Assembly (NCBI GenBank): GCA_035582835.1 | Contig: JAYKAV010001000.1 | Coordinates: 4,009,592 to 4,073,591 of the forward strand | DNA from: Phoebastria nigripes | Lineage: Eukaryota > Chordata > Aves > Procellariiformes > Diomedeidae | Direction: 5' to 3' | DNA length: 64,000 nucleotides | Shown here: in pieces, positions 47,001 to 60,400 of the stretch | How the letters are laid out: every line of letters starts with the position of its first letter | How positions within the stretch are numbered: position 1 is the first letter of the stretch | Made by a program: the position numbers and the translations under genes | The notes under the pieces: generated by a model | Database searches by the model: none | What the model was told of the DNA's origin: nothing | What the model saw: only the letters and a program-made list of their open reading frames with translations

Positions 47001-49139
47001 CTTACATGTAAATAAGAATGCAGTATCAGGGAGGTAATAGGGGCCAGGCCAAGATGATTTGGTTCTGCACCATGTTCTGCACTTCAGGTGATGCCACGAT
47101 TGCCATGTCACGCTCTATAGGAATTCATCCAAATACCATGAGCCTGAGATCCCCTCTACGTCTGGCTTTATTGTTTTTCTGACCATTTGTCAAGAAGTAA
47201 GACTCGTGATTTTGATGAATATAGATGAGAGATTTGAAATATGATTTAACTAATGGACTTGGATAACTAGACTGCAATAAGGTACCAGAAATAGTTATCC
47301 CATAGGCAATTGCCTTAAACTTACACCAAAATTATATTAGCATTGAGAAGCATCATAATGATATATATTATAGGCACTACAAATAGTTTTATTTCCTTTT
47401 GCTCCTTCTGGATACATTCAGCAGTTTCACCTATTATTACCAGTACCCTGTATTACCAGTTCAGCAATGCAACATATTTGGCATTTGTATCCATCCAAGT
47501 AGCCATCCTGGCTACTTCATGCATCAGTATTTCACTTAGGCAGTTTCAGTTATGTTACCAGCATCAAAGGATGTCATCATAATTTTGTCTCTTGGCTGCA
47601 AGTACATTACAGAGGACTGAACGTTTTTTGGTTGCACTCATAGAAAGCTGGACAGACTTCCAAAAAATATCTCTTAACAATGTATTGGTGACGAGGACTT
47701 TGCAAAAATCAGAGGTACCCAGACTGTGGCTGATTTCTCATTCTTAGTTCCTTCTTCCTTAATCCTTGGAAAAGTTCCTTTCCCCCCTGGCCTGTCACCT
47801 CTTTCGTTTGCACTGATAATGTCCAGATATATAATCTTGCTAATCTGTAACAATATTTCTAGCCAGAGTCATACTGAAGTCCTAGGAAAACAGCGTTTCT
47901 GGCATTTGGATGCATTTGCTCGATACCTTCCTTTCCACCGGTAGATGGCATTCCCCAGGAATAAGCTGGAAGCGTATCTGCTTTCTGCATCTCCCTCTGA
48001 CCCAAGCCAGGAGGGTATTTCCATGGCAAGCTGATAATAAGCATAGATTTAGAATATTCTCCCCAGCATCTCTAAACTTGCATTTTATCTGTATCAGTAG
48101 TAGCTGAAGCTGTGTCAGTATCTGTTGTAGTTTTTACAGCTTTGAGAATGAGTTAGGGTTAATTTTTTCCTCAGGGCTGTCCATTTTTCATTTTTAGCTG
48201 TGGTAGCAGTCCCCAACACTGTGGCCTTAATGCCCATGCCTCTTTGGGAAGTTAATGCCTATTTGCTTCAATAGCAGGATGTGAAATTTCAAGCAAATAT
48301 GAAAGTGTTGTCAGGAGAAGGTGAATTTAGTGGTGTTAGGGAGCATGGCTCATCATTGTTACTAATCAGTGACCCAGTTACTGTCACGCAGGCTTTGTAA
48401 TAAGACAGATTCAGATCATCCTGATACTAGCAGGTACCTTTTGTTTCCTCATGTTATTGGTGGGGTATAAATTCTTACAGAGGAAAAAGGAAGGAACTCA
48501 AATTTCCTTTATTTCAAACTTCACTTCTATGCATTCTCTTACTTTCTGCAGAAACTCAACAAATGTCTGCTGTACTATATTTAGGCTTATTTCTCTTCTT
48601 CCTACCTTTGAATATTACAGAGTTTCTTTATCAGGATATATCTGTTAGGCTTTTACTGTAGTTGTGTCATGGTCAGTGTTATATTGGAAATTTACAGTAC
48701 AGCAGAGTTGACATGCATGGAAAGTGTAGCTCATTGTTCTGTTATGCATTTAGATGGTCAAGGGAATAGTTATGCATCATTTTTGGACTTGCATGGGGAT
48801 TTTATTATTTAGGATTGTGTTTTTGTTACACTGTGCTTAATAGGGGTAGGTAGGAACTTGAATGTCCGTTTGGAATGAAATTTTGTGTTTTCAAGATTTA
48901 TTTTCATTTTGGATTGGAGAAAAGTTGGAAAAATGCAGAATTTTGTCAGAGCCTTTCTCAGTTTAGTAAAGTATACAAGTCTGTGTGACTTGTTTTGTAT
49001 TTTCACATCTCCAACTTTATTGGTCAAAGACATACTTAGCAGTCTTTAAATAAAAAGTGATTCCTGGGAAGAAGAAGAGATGACTGTTCTTCATGTCCAT
49101 AGTTTACAGGACAGAAATAGTGGTCTTAATATCAGCAGA
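44039..49139. other. Gene-free stretch
   Basis: AT-rich non-coding sequence. I find no exon pair, RNA gene or clear interspersed repeat. Short open frames here (for example 47343-47582 plus) have no coding character. Confidence 0.4.
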
Positions 49140-49352
49140 GGAAATTAAGAAAACAGTAGTCTAATGGTAGTGGAACATTGAAATAGACTGCCTGAAACTA
49201 CTGTGGAATCTCCATCATTAGAGATCCAAAAGAACAGTTTCAGCAGAAATCTATTAAGAATGATGTAGAAATGACTGAACATGCCTTGGAGAGGGAAGTG
49301 GGTTAAATAGTCTCCCAGACTCCCTTCCAGCCTTATTTTCTGTAATTCTACA
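49140..49352 (+). mobile_element. Degenerate CR1-like 3' end, plus orientation
   Basis: Reads 'actgcctgaaactactgtgg' then 'aatctccatcattagagat', then 'cccagactcccttccagcc', ending 'ttctgtaattctacag'. This is the order of the 3' end of old CR1 elements (verdict line, then the ATTCTRYG-type tail). Highly diverged. Confidence 0.5.
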
Positions 49353-49846
49353 GCTCTGCAGTGGTCCTGCATCTTGTCTGTTAGAGGCACATAGAGGTGT
49401 TTAGGGGCTGAATGACAAAAACCTAAGAGCAAATTCTCCTACTGATATATCAATGTCAGTTAGACTGTTGGTAGAGAATTTGGTTTGTAATACAGTTTTG
49501 CTGTCACTAGTTTTCTCAGTGTCACCTGATGCTGTAACATTTATGTACCCATATACAAAAGTAGTTGGTCACTAGATTTGTAAATGCAGTTTGACTTAAA
49601 GGGATATAGCAGCATGACAGTTCTAGTTAATTTTTTTAAATTTTAGGTTGCAGACAGAAGGCAATCAGTTGGTTATTTGGGCTTTAGTTTTCACAAGTTT
49701 TAAAAGAAGATAGTGAAGGGATCCAGAACTTTTCCTGGATTGGTAAAGTTTGTGTGCTTCTTTACAGAACCGACAGTTTAGCCCATTGCTGAGGGAACCA
49801 AAGGTTAAAGCACATTGAAAAACTCAGAAAATTGAAGACAAACAAT

Positions 49847-50225
49847 ATCATAGAATGATTTAGGTTGGAAGAGACCTCTGGAGGTCTTCTGGTCTATGGA
49901 CCACAAAACAGGGTCAATTTTGGAGTTAGATCAAGTTGCTATGGGTCCTGTCCAGCTGAGTTTTGAATGGCTCTAAGGATGAAGATTCTGCAGTCTGTCT
50001 GGGCTCGTTCCAGTGCTTGACCACCTCTGCAGTAAAAAAATGTTCCTTATATCTAATTCGAATTTCCCTTGCTGCAGCTAGTGTGTATAATTGGATTCTA
50101 AATAAACTTGCCTCTTGTCCTTTTGTGGTACAACACTGAGAACAGTGTGACTCTGTAATTAGTCCTTAGGTAGCAGAAGAGTGTAATTAGATACCCTTTA
50201 GCCTCTTCCTCTTCATATTGCTGTG
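49847..50225 (-). mobile_element. CR1 LINE 3' fragment
   Basis: Opens ATCATAGAATGATTTAGGTT followed by GGAAGAGACCTCTGGAGG, the hallmark of an inverted CR1 3' end. It continues with 'gtccagctgagttttgaatg' and 'ccagtgcttgaccacctctg', matching CR1 consensus order. 5'-truncated. Confidence 0.88.
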
Positions 50226-51565
50226 CTTTGATGAACCATCACCAGGATTAGCTTGTTTGCATTTTGTCTTTGAAACAATGAGTCAGAATTTCAGAGGACC
50301 ACAAAAGATGGATTTGGATAAGAAAAAGAAAGATGCTGCCTGCTATTGACTTCATGAGCTACTAAGAGCAGGAAGCACAGAATATAAGAGACTACTGAGA
50401 AGAAGACATCCAACAGCAGAAACAAGAAACACAAATGAAAACAGCCTTTGAGTGCCCACTCTGACAGCAGACCATCCCACACTGATTCCCAAGGATGTGT
50501 CATGATGGCAAGGTAGATGTATTTCTGACAAAATGAAGAAGCTGTGTTTCTGTCTGCAAGTATATGAATTCATGAGACCAACACACTTTCAATAGCACGG
50601 GGCTGAGGACTTACAGACCTAGTGCTGTCAGAATCAACTTACGACTAGGCTTCCCCATATAATTTACTCCTCAGGCTTCTCCTCAATAAGAAGAAAAGGT
50701 GAAATGAAGAAGTGTATTTGTGTAAGAAAAAACAACACATTTAATGAAACTAAATAATTGCCATGACTTATTACATGATAATTGACAACTTAACTGGGAA
50801 AAAAGAAAAAATAAAAAACCACAACTAGACAGGACACTTTAAAGATGCTTTCTTGTTAGGTTAGACATACCTCAAATATAACAGATCAAAACCAAGAAAA
50901 AGCCAATTGGGGAAAAGGTAAAATAATTAAATAAAAAGAACCAAAATTAGAAAAAAGGAACTGAGATCTTTAAAGAGGCAGAAGTAGATGAGCATATGGA
51001 GAATGGGTCATTGTGAAAATGCTCATTTTAGAGGTGTGAATTGTGAATATTTTATCTGAGATACAGCATCTTTGTGATACTACCCCTTTATACACCCATT
51101 CTACTGTGGATTGAGTTGGGACAGTGATTTATCCTTACTATTATGTTTTGCAGGAGATTATTGCTAGTCTGCATAACTTCAGTTAAGGGTTTAACCTTTT
51201 GTATCATTAGTTTAAGACGTGGTCCTTATGGCATACTTATTTTTCAGTGAAAAAAATCATTTATTTAAGGCAGAAATAAGTTAAAGCATATGCAATAGTT
51301 TGGCAACACAGCAAGAAATAGAAACCTGTGGCAGAGATTTCTAGGACTGCACAAGCAATTTGAGCTGATCATACTATCTCTACGATCAGTGGAAAACCTT
51401 AAGCAAAAGTCCTTGATGCAAAATGGTTGTCAAAGTCTTTACAAGAAATGACAGTGTAAATCAGGTTACTAGTTGTACAACTTTTACAACATCTGCAGGC
51501 AAATGAAGTAGGTTACTGGTCCAAATTATTGATACCAAACCCCAAGATTTCCTATTGTTACCTTT
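50226..51565. other. Gene-free stretch
   Basis: AT-rich, with A-rich patches around 50790-50960. Nothing recognisable on either strand. Confidence 0.4.
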
Positions 51566-51840
51566 TGTGAGGTGAGAAAGAGAGAAACAGTCGGCAGGGT
51601 TCTTTCTGGATCTTCATAAGAAAGACCCAACAACAGCTGGCTCAATAAAATAGTTGTTTTAATAAGATAGAATGAAAAGAGGAATATAGATAGTAAATCT
51701 TGCGAGATGCTGGAAACCCCATGTTTGTACAGCATCAGACAGACCCTGGATAGATTTTGCCACGGCACACTGCGCAAAACCCATCCGTGAAGAGAAGCTC
51801 CTCCATTTGGCTCATCCAAGCTGTTATATGATTTTCATAC
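51566..51840 (-). mobile_element. Probable LTR fragment
   Basis: Read on the minus strand, an AT-rich block with a TATTAAAACA string leads into TTTTATTGAGCCAGCTGTTG and ends in a pyrimidine-rich TTTCTCTCTTTCTCACCTCA followed by CA at 51566. This is the layout of an LTR R-U5 end. I could not find a matching left terminus or a target-site duplication, so the length and the family are open. Confidence 0.35.
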
Positions 51841-53295
51841 AAGAAAACAATTCTATTCATCATTTCTACTGTCAAACAAAAAGGAAGTTCACATAAGAAC
51901 CTCTTGCTACACTTTTAGATAAAGATGAGGCACACAGGTAACGTAATTGCCAGTACCAAGTGGGAGTTGCCTGCAGGCTCCTCTGTCAAAATGAGCTGGC
52001 TGAGGTTATCCTGTGACCAAGGAAATTGTGCAGCCCAAGACAGGTCTGAAGGCTAAGCTGTTCCCACAGCACAGCACAGCTCAGGTTTGGGCCTGCTCAG
52101 GTTAACTGTTTTGTGGATCACTAACTCCTCAATATACAATGGTCTCCTGGTTAGGATCACTACAAAGAGGAAAAAACCCTCAGCAGTATGCACACAGTTA
52201 TAGCTCCCCCAATGGCATGTATGTAGGCAGTCTTTGTAGCTGTAAATCAATAATTTATAAAAGAGATGTAGCTACATGAAATATACATGAAGTGGTCCAA
52301 AAGCCACTGAGCTAAATATGGAATTCCATTGACTTCAGTGTACTTGAGTCAGCCCCCAATTGTGCATTTTGCTGGAAAGCACAGAAGGATCAGTTTTAAC
52401 TAATTGCAGAGGGCACATTGCAGCACAGAAGTAGGAGGCAGAAAACTGTGTTCTGTTCTTGGTTCTGCCGTAAACTTGTAAACTTGGGGCCATAGAAAAT
52501 CACTCACATTTTGTGTGTCTCAATATTCTTGCAAGGGACAGGGTACTTAAAAGTCTTCTTTTGAAAATATATTCTAGAAGCAAAAGCTTTAAAAATTCAC
52601 ATTGTTAGAGAGATTCGTAAAACAATGTCAGCAGAACAATAGATTTCATATCCTTTTTCTGTTTATAGTTAAACTCAATAGGCAAGGCAGCTTCCACCCA
52701 CCACATGTTCAAATATATTCATCATTGCATGCAGTGATTAAGCAGGCTGTTCCCATTAGTGTCAATGGGAGTTAAATAACCAATTATGGAACATTAAGAG
52801 GAAATGATAGCCTTTAATCATTCTTAAAAAAAAGCAGCCAAAAACCCAACAAACATTTATTTCTTTTTAAATAAGTCATTGACACTCCTCATATGCTTGA
52901 AGTTTTGTGCTCATTTATGTGCTAGCGAAATATCACATTTCTATCTAAAGCTCAACGTAGCAGACGTTAAAACCATTGGTTCTGTGTGTTATAGTTAAAA
53001 AGATGAGCAAATCTGAATCTGTTTTTTCAATGATTCCCCATATCAGGAAATCTGTGTGTTGGGCACAATTGGCTGAATTTATTTTGGTAAATGTGAATTT
53101 CATTAAAAATTCAGTTGGGATAAGGGCAGAATTTACTTGTTCAGGACAGAGTCTGTCAATATTTGACATACAGTTTTGACCAGAAAAGTACGGAATTGTT
53201 TTCTATGTTGGAATGTTGTGTTTAGAGAGCATTATTTTTTAGTGAAATGTTTAAGCTTTTCATTTTGAAAGGGAGTTTTCATTTCAAAATTGTTA
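51841..53295. other. Gene-free stretch
   Basis: No coding exon. Two degenerate copies of a 'cattgacttcaatgg'-like motif (near 52328 and 52752) hint at very old interspersed repeats. Confidence 0.35.
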
Positions 53296-54443
53296 TAAGT
53301 TGTGGTGGGTTGACCCTGGCTGGATGCCAGGTGCCCACCAACGCCACTCTATCACTCCCCTCCTCAGCTGGACAGGGGAGAGAAAATATAACGAAAAGCT
53401 TGTGGGTGAAGATAAGGACAGGGAGAGATCATTCACCAGTTACTGTCACGGGCAAAACAGACTTGACTTGAGGAAATCAGTTTAATTTATTACCAATCAA
53501 ATCAGAGTAGAATAATGAGAAATAAAAACTAAATCTTAAAACACCTTCCCCCCACCCCTCCCTTCTTCCCGGGCTTAACTACTCCCAATTTTCTCTACCT
53601 CCTCCCCTCCAGCGGCACAGGGGGTCGGGGAATGGGGGTTGCAGTCAGTTCATCACACGTTGTATCTGCCGCTCCTTCCTCCTCATGGGGAGGACTCCTC
53701 ACACTCCTCCCCTGCTCCAGCGTGGGGTCCCTCCCATGGGAGACAGTCCTCCATGAACTTTTCCAATGTGAGTCCTTCCCACGGGCTGCAGTTCTTCATG
53801 AACTGCTCCAGCGTGCGTCCCTTCCACGGCATGCAGTCTTTCAGGAACAGACTGCTCCAGCGTGGGTCCCCCACAGGGTCACAAGTCCTGCCAGCAAATC
53901 TTCTCCAGCCTGGGCTCCTCTCTCCACAGGTCCACAGGTCCTGCCAGGAACCTGCTCCAGCGCAGGCTCTCCACGGGGTCACAGCCTCCTTCGGGCATCC
54001 ACCTGCTCCGGCATGGCATCCTCCACAGGCTGCAGCTGGATATCTGCTCCACTGTTAACCTCCATGGGCTGCAGGGGGACAGCCTGCCTCACCATGGTCT
54101 TCACCACAGGCTGCAGGGGAATCTCTGCTCCAGCGCCTGGAGCACCTCCTCCCCCTCCTTCTTCACAGACCTTCGTGTCTGCAGAGTTGTTTCTCTCACA
54201 TATTCTCACTCCTCTCTTTGGCTACAGTTATGTAGGTTTTTTTTCCCCTTCTTAAATATGTTATCCCAGAGGCGCTACCACCATCACTGATGGGCTCAGC
54301 CTTGCCCAGCGGCGCGTCCGTCTTGGAGCCGGCTGGCATTGGTTCTGTCGGACATAGGGGAAGCTTCTAGCAGCTTCTCACAGAAGCCACCCCTGTAGCC
54401 CCCCCGCTACCAAAACCTTGCCATGCAAACCTGATACATAAGT
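53296..54443 (-). mobile_element. Solo LTR of an avian endogenous retrovirus with TSDs
   Basis: An 1138-bp LTR (53301-54438) begins TGTGGTGGG and ends TGATACA, flanked by identical 5-bp target-site duplications TAAGT (53296-53300 and 54439-54443). The functional direction is minus: reading from 54438 come a U3 region, a TATA-like CATATTTAAG at 54260-54251, and an AATAAA at 53491-53486. No internal retroviral genes are present, so this is the product of recombination between two LTRs. I recognise the sequence as a high-copy LTR type in neoavian and passerine genomes (from memory). Intact ends and TSDs suggest a fairly young insertion. Confidence 0.9.
53700..54155. repeat. Degenerate tandem repeats inside the solo LTR
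   Basis: About eight diverged units of roughly 50-60 bases, each with a core such as CTGCTCCAGCGTGGGTCCC and a CTCCACRGGCTGCAG-like half. They create long open frames on both strands that should not be taken for genes. Confidence 0.7.
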
Positions 54444-57400
54444 ACTTTAAAGAAAAAAAGAAATGGGATAAAATTGTTAATTAAGTCTCAAGCATGGGAC
54501 TAAGAAAGGAAAGAAAGAAGAGTTTTCTGCAGAAAAATTCTTGCATCTGAATGACATCTCTGATCTGAATGCCATTTTTGGAAATTCTCTTCAGACAGGG
54601 GAGAGAGTGGAAGCAGGGATTAATTTTTAAAAGCTACTGTCTGGTGGATGTTGCTCCTATAGTCTCCAAAATTCTGCTTTCCTCAGCAAATAGCCTGAAG
54701 GACCATTCAACTCTGGACTCTCCAATTAGACTCCTCCTGTCTTATATAGACACAGGATTGTCACCTGTGCAACTCGTATGCTAACAAGCAACATATAGAA
54801 AGCCAGAGGAACACAGGAAAGTGCAGAAAATGTACAAATATTCCGACAGTCCCCACACTGAAACGGGGAACCAATTCTTACATTTGAGTGTGACTGTATT
54901 TTAATCAGAACAGCTAGGCTTCAGATGCCTGGTCTGGTGCTTACAAAACAGTACATTGATTGCTGTAAATATCTAAGGAGCTGTTTGTTCAGGGCCTGCA
55001 TCTTGCAAGGAATTGATTTGTAGGTACTAATGCACTTCTTTTCAGTAAAATAAATGTCATCTTGCCAGTGTGAACTCATTCAATTTTTTTACTTACTAGA
55101 GAAGATAATCTAGTATTGCTTTGAAATGAAATTTCTAGGGAATTCATTTGTCTGATTAAAAATACAGCACAGATTCAGGTTGGTTTTCTGCTTTTGTTAT
55201 AGGGGCTATTTGTATTCTTCCCATTATCAAATCCAAGAAAAGTGGTTTGCTGCAAAAGATCAGCAGTTACCTGACACACTGTAGCACCCTGTTGCTCCCT
55301 GTGCATATTCAAAGGGGAGAATCGGTATGGTGCATTGAGCTGTCAAAGTCCACCCACACTAGTTGCATGGAAATACTAATGGAATCAGGCATTCAGTTCA
55401 TACTTTCAGCTTTGGAAAACAACGTCATTCTTAACCACTAAAAAGAAAAGCAGCTTTGCTTATCAGAGTGGCTAATAGCTCTGTAGAAGAGAGTGCAAGG
55501 AAGAGAGCAGTGAGCAGGTATTCTGTCACTGTCCAAGGCTCACTGTCAGCAGCACACTTTGCAGAACATGCCATGTTACCCCTGTAAAAGGTACATAGGC
55601 ATATAGAGATACAGCCTTTAGGTATTATCTGCTAACATGCAGCACAGCCAGGTCACTAAAACAAACCTACCACCAGACTCAGAGAGATACTAGCTTTTCC
55701 TCAGTGGAGGCTTTAACCTCTCCTGAGTTAGCAGCAGGGTGAAGAGGCTGTTGCTAACACAGCTGATTTGTATTGCAACCCAAGGAATAAGCTTGAGTAG
55801 GATCTCTTGGAGATGCTTTCAACTCCATGAAACAGCTGAGCCTAGCAAGCCAACATCTCTGCAGCACCAGCCCCTTTTGAAGGGTGTGGTGTGTGCTGAG
55901 GTGAGCTTTCTGGTAGCACAAGCCCTGGGCAAAAGCAGTTTCGTATAACTGGTTCTGTGTAAATGGCTAAAGCCTTCACTTACTGAGGCTTGCGTCAAAG
56001 TCTACTGTGAATTCTTGTCTTCTGTTTTGACTTTGTTTTTCTCCCAGATTTGGTTCCTGCTGTAGGAGATGAATCTTGATCCCTGTCTCTTGACATTTCT
56101 TCCCTGTCTGCCTCTAACTGTATGACTCTTTAAATTTTAGTGGGTAAGAGACAAAGAATAAAACTGAATGGTAAGTGGCCTTTCTATTCCAGTAAACTTA
56201 GGTTTTCAAAAAGCCTGCTATTATTTTTTAGAATTGAAAATAGACTTTTTTGAACTCTTTTTTTCTTCAAGGTGTGAGTGTGTTTTGTTCTTTCTGCAGG
56301 GCAAGCAAAATGAGAGAGTCTGTGCCCTTGGGCAAACCACTAATCCAGATGATGCCCTTACTTGAGGTGTGGAAGCCTCTGATGTAAGCCTTTGTGCAAG
56401 TCTTATGGGCCATGTACACCAGTCCATCTTGTTTCCTCCATCTGTAAGCCCTAATCCTCGCCAAAAATTGTAGGAGACCAAATCCTGCACTGCTGCCAAA
56501 GGTAAACTGATTTTTGTGATGATGTCAGACTTCATCTCTGCTCTGAGAGTTGTATGGGTGTCAGCAATAACCTGAACTCCTTGACCCTTTTTTTTTTCCC
56601 CAGATTTTTGCCATAGTGTAAAGCCTACTCCAAATGAATGACACCCAGTGTCCATATGCAGACTTTGTCCTAAACTTATTTTATCTTGATAAGCAATATA
56701 TGCATTAGAACTAAATGGCAGCGGAAAATAGTGGCATATGTCAGCTCTTATTCTCTCATTTTCAGACAGGAAAATTCTAGCAATAAACTATACCTTGATC
56801 TTGCAAGATCATCAAGCTAGAAACAAATTTATTTTCTTTCCTCTTCCTAAAACTTGCTCCTAACTTCAATCTCTTCTGTAGCCTAATCCATAATGAGATG
56901 ACTTATCCCATTGGCCCTATCCAGTTTTTGACCTTAATCTAGCTAGGAAGGCCATGCAAGATTCATGAATAAACCACATTTTTCAACCCTTTATTTACCA
57001 AAGCATAAACTTACCCTTATGGATTAAAAAAAAAAAAATCCCCCACCAAAACCAAACTTCCGCCTTGGGCACCTGCTTGCTGATACCTGTGCAGCTTGTT
57101 CTAGGCTTGTGAAACATGCATAATACAGACCTGCACAGAGTATCTTAGGCCTCCTTCTTCCTAACCTTAAATGCAGGCAAGATGGCTAATACATTTTTAC
57201 AAAGGCTAAGTCTTTGCGCCTTGCCAAGCATCTGGCTCAACCTTGTACTGGAGTCCTAGAAGATTCAGCAATTGACTGATCTTAGAGCTCCTATTTTCCT
57301 GAACTTTTAGCTCTTACCTTTGCTATAATCATAGAAAGTGGGCCAATGTTTTTATCAAAGCCAAACATAAACCACTGGTTCATACTGACACAAGCACACA

Positions 57401-60400
57401 GCTTAGCCCTTTGAGCCGTACGTAGTGCAGACATTAATGAACTCTTCAGTTTGTGGTAAGTCCTGTGATGTTCTGGTTGTGTTCAGCAGCGTGAAGTAAA
57501 AAGGGTGAAAAGTATGATGAAGTCTACCAATATATTAAGTTATTACACACAAGCTGGCATTTCCTCACACAACATCTAGATTATGGAGTTTCTTGTCACC
57601 AGGCATAGTGGACGCTGAAAGTTTACATAAATTCAGAAAGCAATTGGGTTTTCTGTCCATGAATTTATCCATTGAGGGTAATGAAACACAAAGATGCAAC
57701 TTCATTCTCAAGAATTCCCTGTGCTGCAAATCCTTGGAGACTAGAAGAGTGTTCTGGGGAAGTTTCATTCTATGATTGCTTTGTTTTCATGCTCTTTTCC
57801 CAGCAAAGGTTTCTGTGGGAGACAGGATTTAAGTCCTTGGGCCTGATCTGGTTTGGATGTTCTTATGTTAGCCCTTGGCTTTCAAAATCTCAGCCTTGAT
57901 CATAACCAGAGCCAGATGATGAATACTTGCATCAAAGGGAAACATAATTAGGGGCTCACTGTTGATAGCAGCTTGCATCTAGCAGGATGATGCAAGATTA
58001 AATAATAAATCAATTTCTTCAATTCTGAAAACACACATTCATGAGGTAGTAAACTGAGATACCTGGGATGTTGGAGGAAGGGATATCAGAAGCATTTTGT
58101 AAAATTCAAAAGAGAATATCAGAATTAGCCATTTGTGTTGAAAAGCAGTGTGCAGATCTGGACTGATGTCAGACCTTGGCTAAAATGACCGTTCAAAGTT
58201 GAAAAGGCCAAGTGTTTGAGGAGGATGTTTAATAGCATGCTAGTCCTGTGAGACTTTGACCTCAGACAACAGTCATGCGTATTCAACAGCCCTCCCTTAC
58301 TCTTTTGTCACTTTGGACTGTATCTATATCTTAACTTCTGGAGGATCTTTATTTATGTTGCTGTACTAAGATCTTTACATAGGTGAAACTTGATTATATC
58401 ACAAAGGGTTTTAGGCTGGTGTTTCTTACAGTTTACTTGTCTGTGATGTGACAGAGATAGAACCGTTTAGCCATCTCTTCATGCATGTGTTCGAGGATAG
58501 AAGCTAAAAGACTGAGGAGAAAACTGAACTTGAGTTCCCCACATCACTAGGGAAGTGCTCTAATGTCAGCTATTGCAGGAAGAGTGGGGAAAGAGGGGAA
58601 TATGCATTGCAGTCCGCTTATTTGGACATGTGCTTTGTTTTTTGAAGTATAACCCCTGCCCATTTTTTTCCCAAGAGAATGCTATAGTTGTAGAATTCCA
58701 GCATATATATGACTCGTTGTAAACAAGAATTTGCCATCTAAAATTGAGAAAAGAAGTAATTAAAATACGTTTCTTTCAGTATTTCCTTTTGGCTAGCTTT
58801 TGTGGCTTCCCTCTTGGCGTGCTGAATGCTTGCAAATCTTTTCTTAAAATGCCACACACAGAATGTAACAACCGAAGCACCTAACTTAAATGGTGTGAAT
58901 ATCACACAGGGAGCCTAGCATCTAAGAGGCATTACAGTGCACAAGAGGCATAACAACACTTAAATGTAGTTGTACAGGTTTCTAGGTATAAGCAGTCTTT
59001 TCTTGAGGGAATAAATATCATATAATTTTCTGAAGGGGAAAAAATAAACAGAACTACAGAGCTGGTAGTATGGAATCATAAAAACTACTCTTGAGAGAGA
59101 GTTGAGGAATGGCAGGATAATTAGCATTAAAGACCCCTTAATGTCAAATGTTAGAGCTGACATGTCTCTCCCAGGATTATGTACCAAAGAAATGCTTGAT
59201 CATAAGGATACTCTTCCATTGTCAAAAGAACGCAGAGTGTAATTTATCACTCCACAAAGCATTCTCTGAAGCCATGTGCTGGCTGCATAGGAGAATGTCA
59301 TTTAGAGAGATAAAGATCATATCAAAGGTGAAAGCTTGGAAAACTCAGTACATAATATGCATAATATAAGAAAACTCAGCTCACAATGTGGCTGTGAACT
59401 AGAGGCTAGCAAGGGGTGACAATTAAAGAACAAGTTGTCAAATCACGAAGACTTTGTTAACAGAGGGTAACTGACAGCAGAATAATAGGGGACTTCAATG
59501 GGTAATAACATTTCTGCTACACACATCTGTAATAATAAAAATGCCCTCTTCTTGCTAACACCAGGACCTGGTAATTATTGTCAGGGGGGATTATCTTGTT
59601 CTTAGATTTGCACTGAATTTTATAATCATTGAACCAGTCTTCAGTGCCAATTCAAAAATGGGAATTCCATCACCTTTTATCTTCCTTCAGCTGTTAATAT
59701 TAACATTTTGTTTTAACTCTTGACTCTTGGTTTCATTTATACTTCCTTCCACATGCCAAGTGACCTCATTCTGTTTATAAAAAAAAAAAAAAATTCACAA
59801 AAGCCTTTCACAAAAGTTTTGATCTTTCAACCAAGAAATTCAAGGATTGACCTTTCAATGTGCATGCATTTATTATGTCTGACTCATAAAAAACAGGTTG
59901 TGACATTGCTCTGCATATTCGTAGCCTTCAAATCATCATCATAACCACCTGTGTATGCAGCCTGTGAGAGTCAAAATCCAGATTTGAGTGGAATATTTGT
60001 CTGGTGCTGATCGTTAAATATTTAAGAGATGGTCAGAAGAAGAAAGTGATCTAGGATTTATAGAAATCAATGAGAATTTTCTGTTTTCTCCACACAGCTT
60101 CACATCCCAGTCCAAATTGTAAGTAAATTACTTATGTCTTTTTGTTTGTTGCTCTGCAGGGTCATTGCTGTAAATTACCAAATTCTGCTGACTGAGTTTA
60201 TAAATTAGGTGCCTCCCAAAGTTAATCAAGACACCAGCGTTTGGGATCTGTGCTTCGCAAAGGCCTGTACAGTGACCTAGGCTTTGAACACTAGAACTTC
60301 AGTTAGATGCCTGAAGTTATTGTGAATACTCGCTCATCCATGTCTATCTGATGGGACTATTGACATGGTGTAGATTCATCAAATTTAATTTTTAATCTTG

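Noticed and set aside
53632..54290. Open frames of 207 and 142 codons (plus) and others on minus
   Set aside because: They fall wholly inside the solo LTR and its tandem repeats; LTRs do not encode these as proteins.
56221..56655. 144-codon minus frame
   Set aside because: No similarity that I recognise, low-complexity Lys-rich end, no splice or promoter context; expected by chance in several kilobases of AT-rich DNA.
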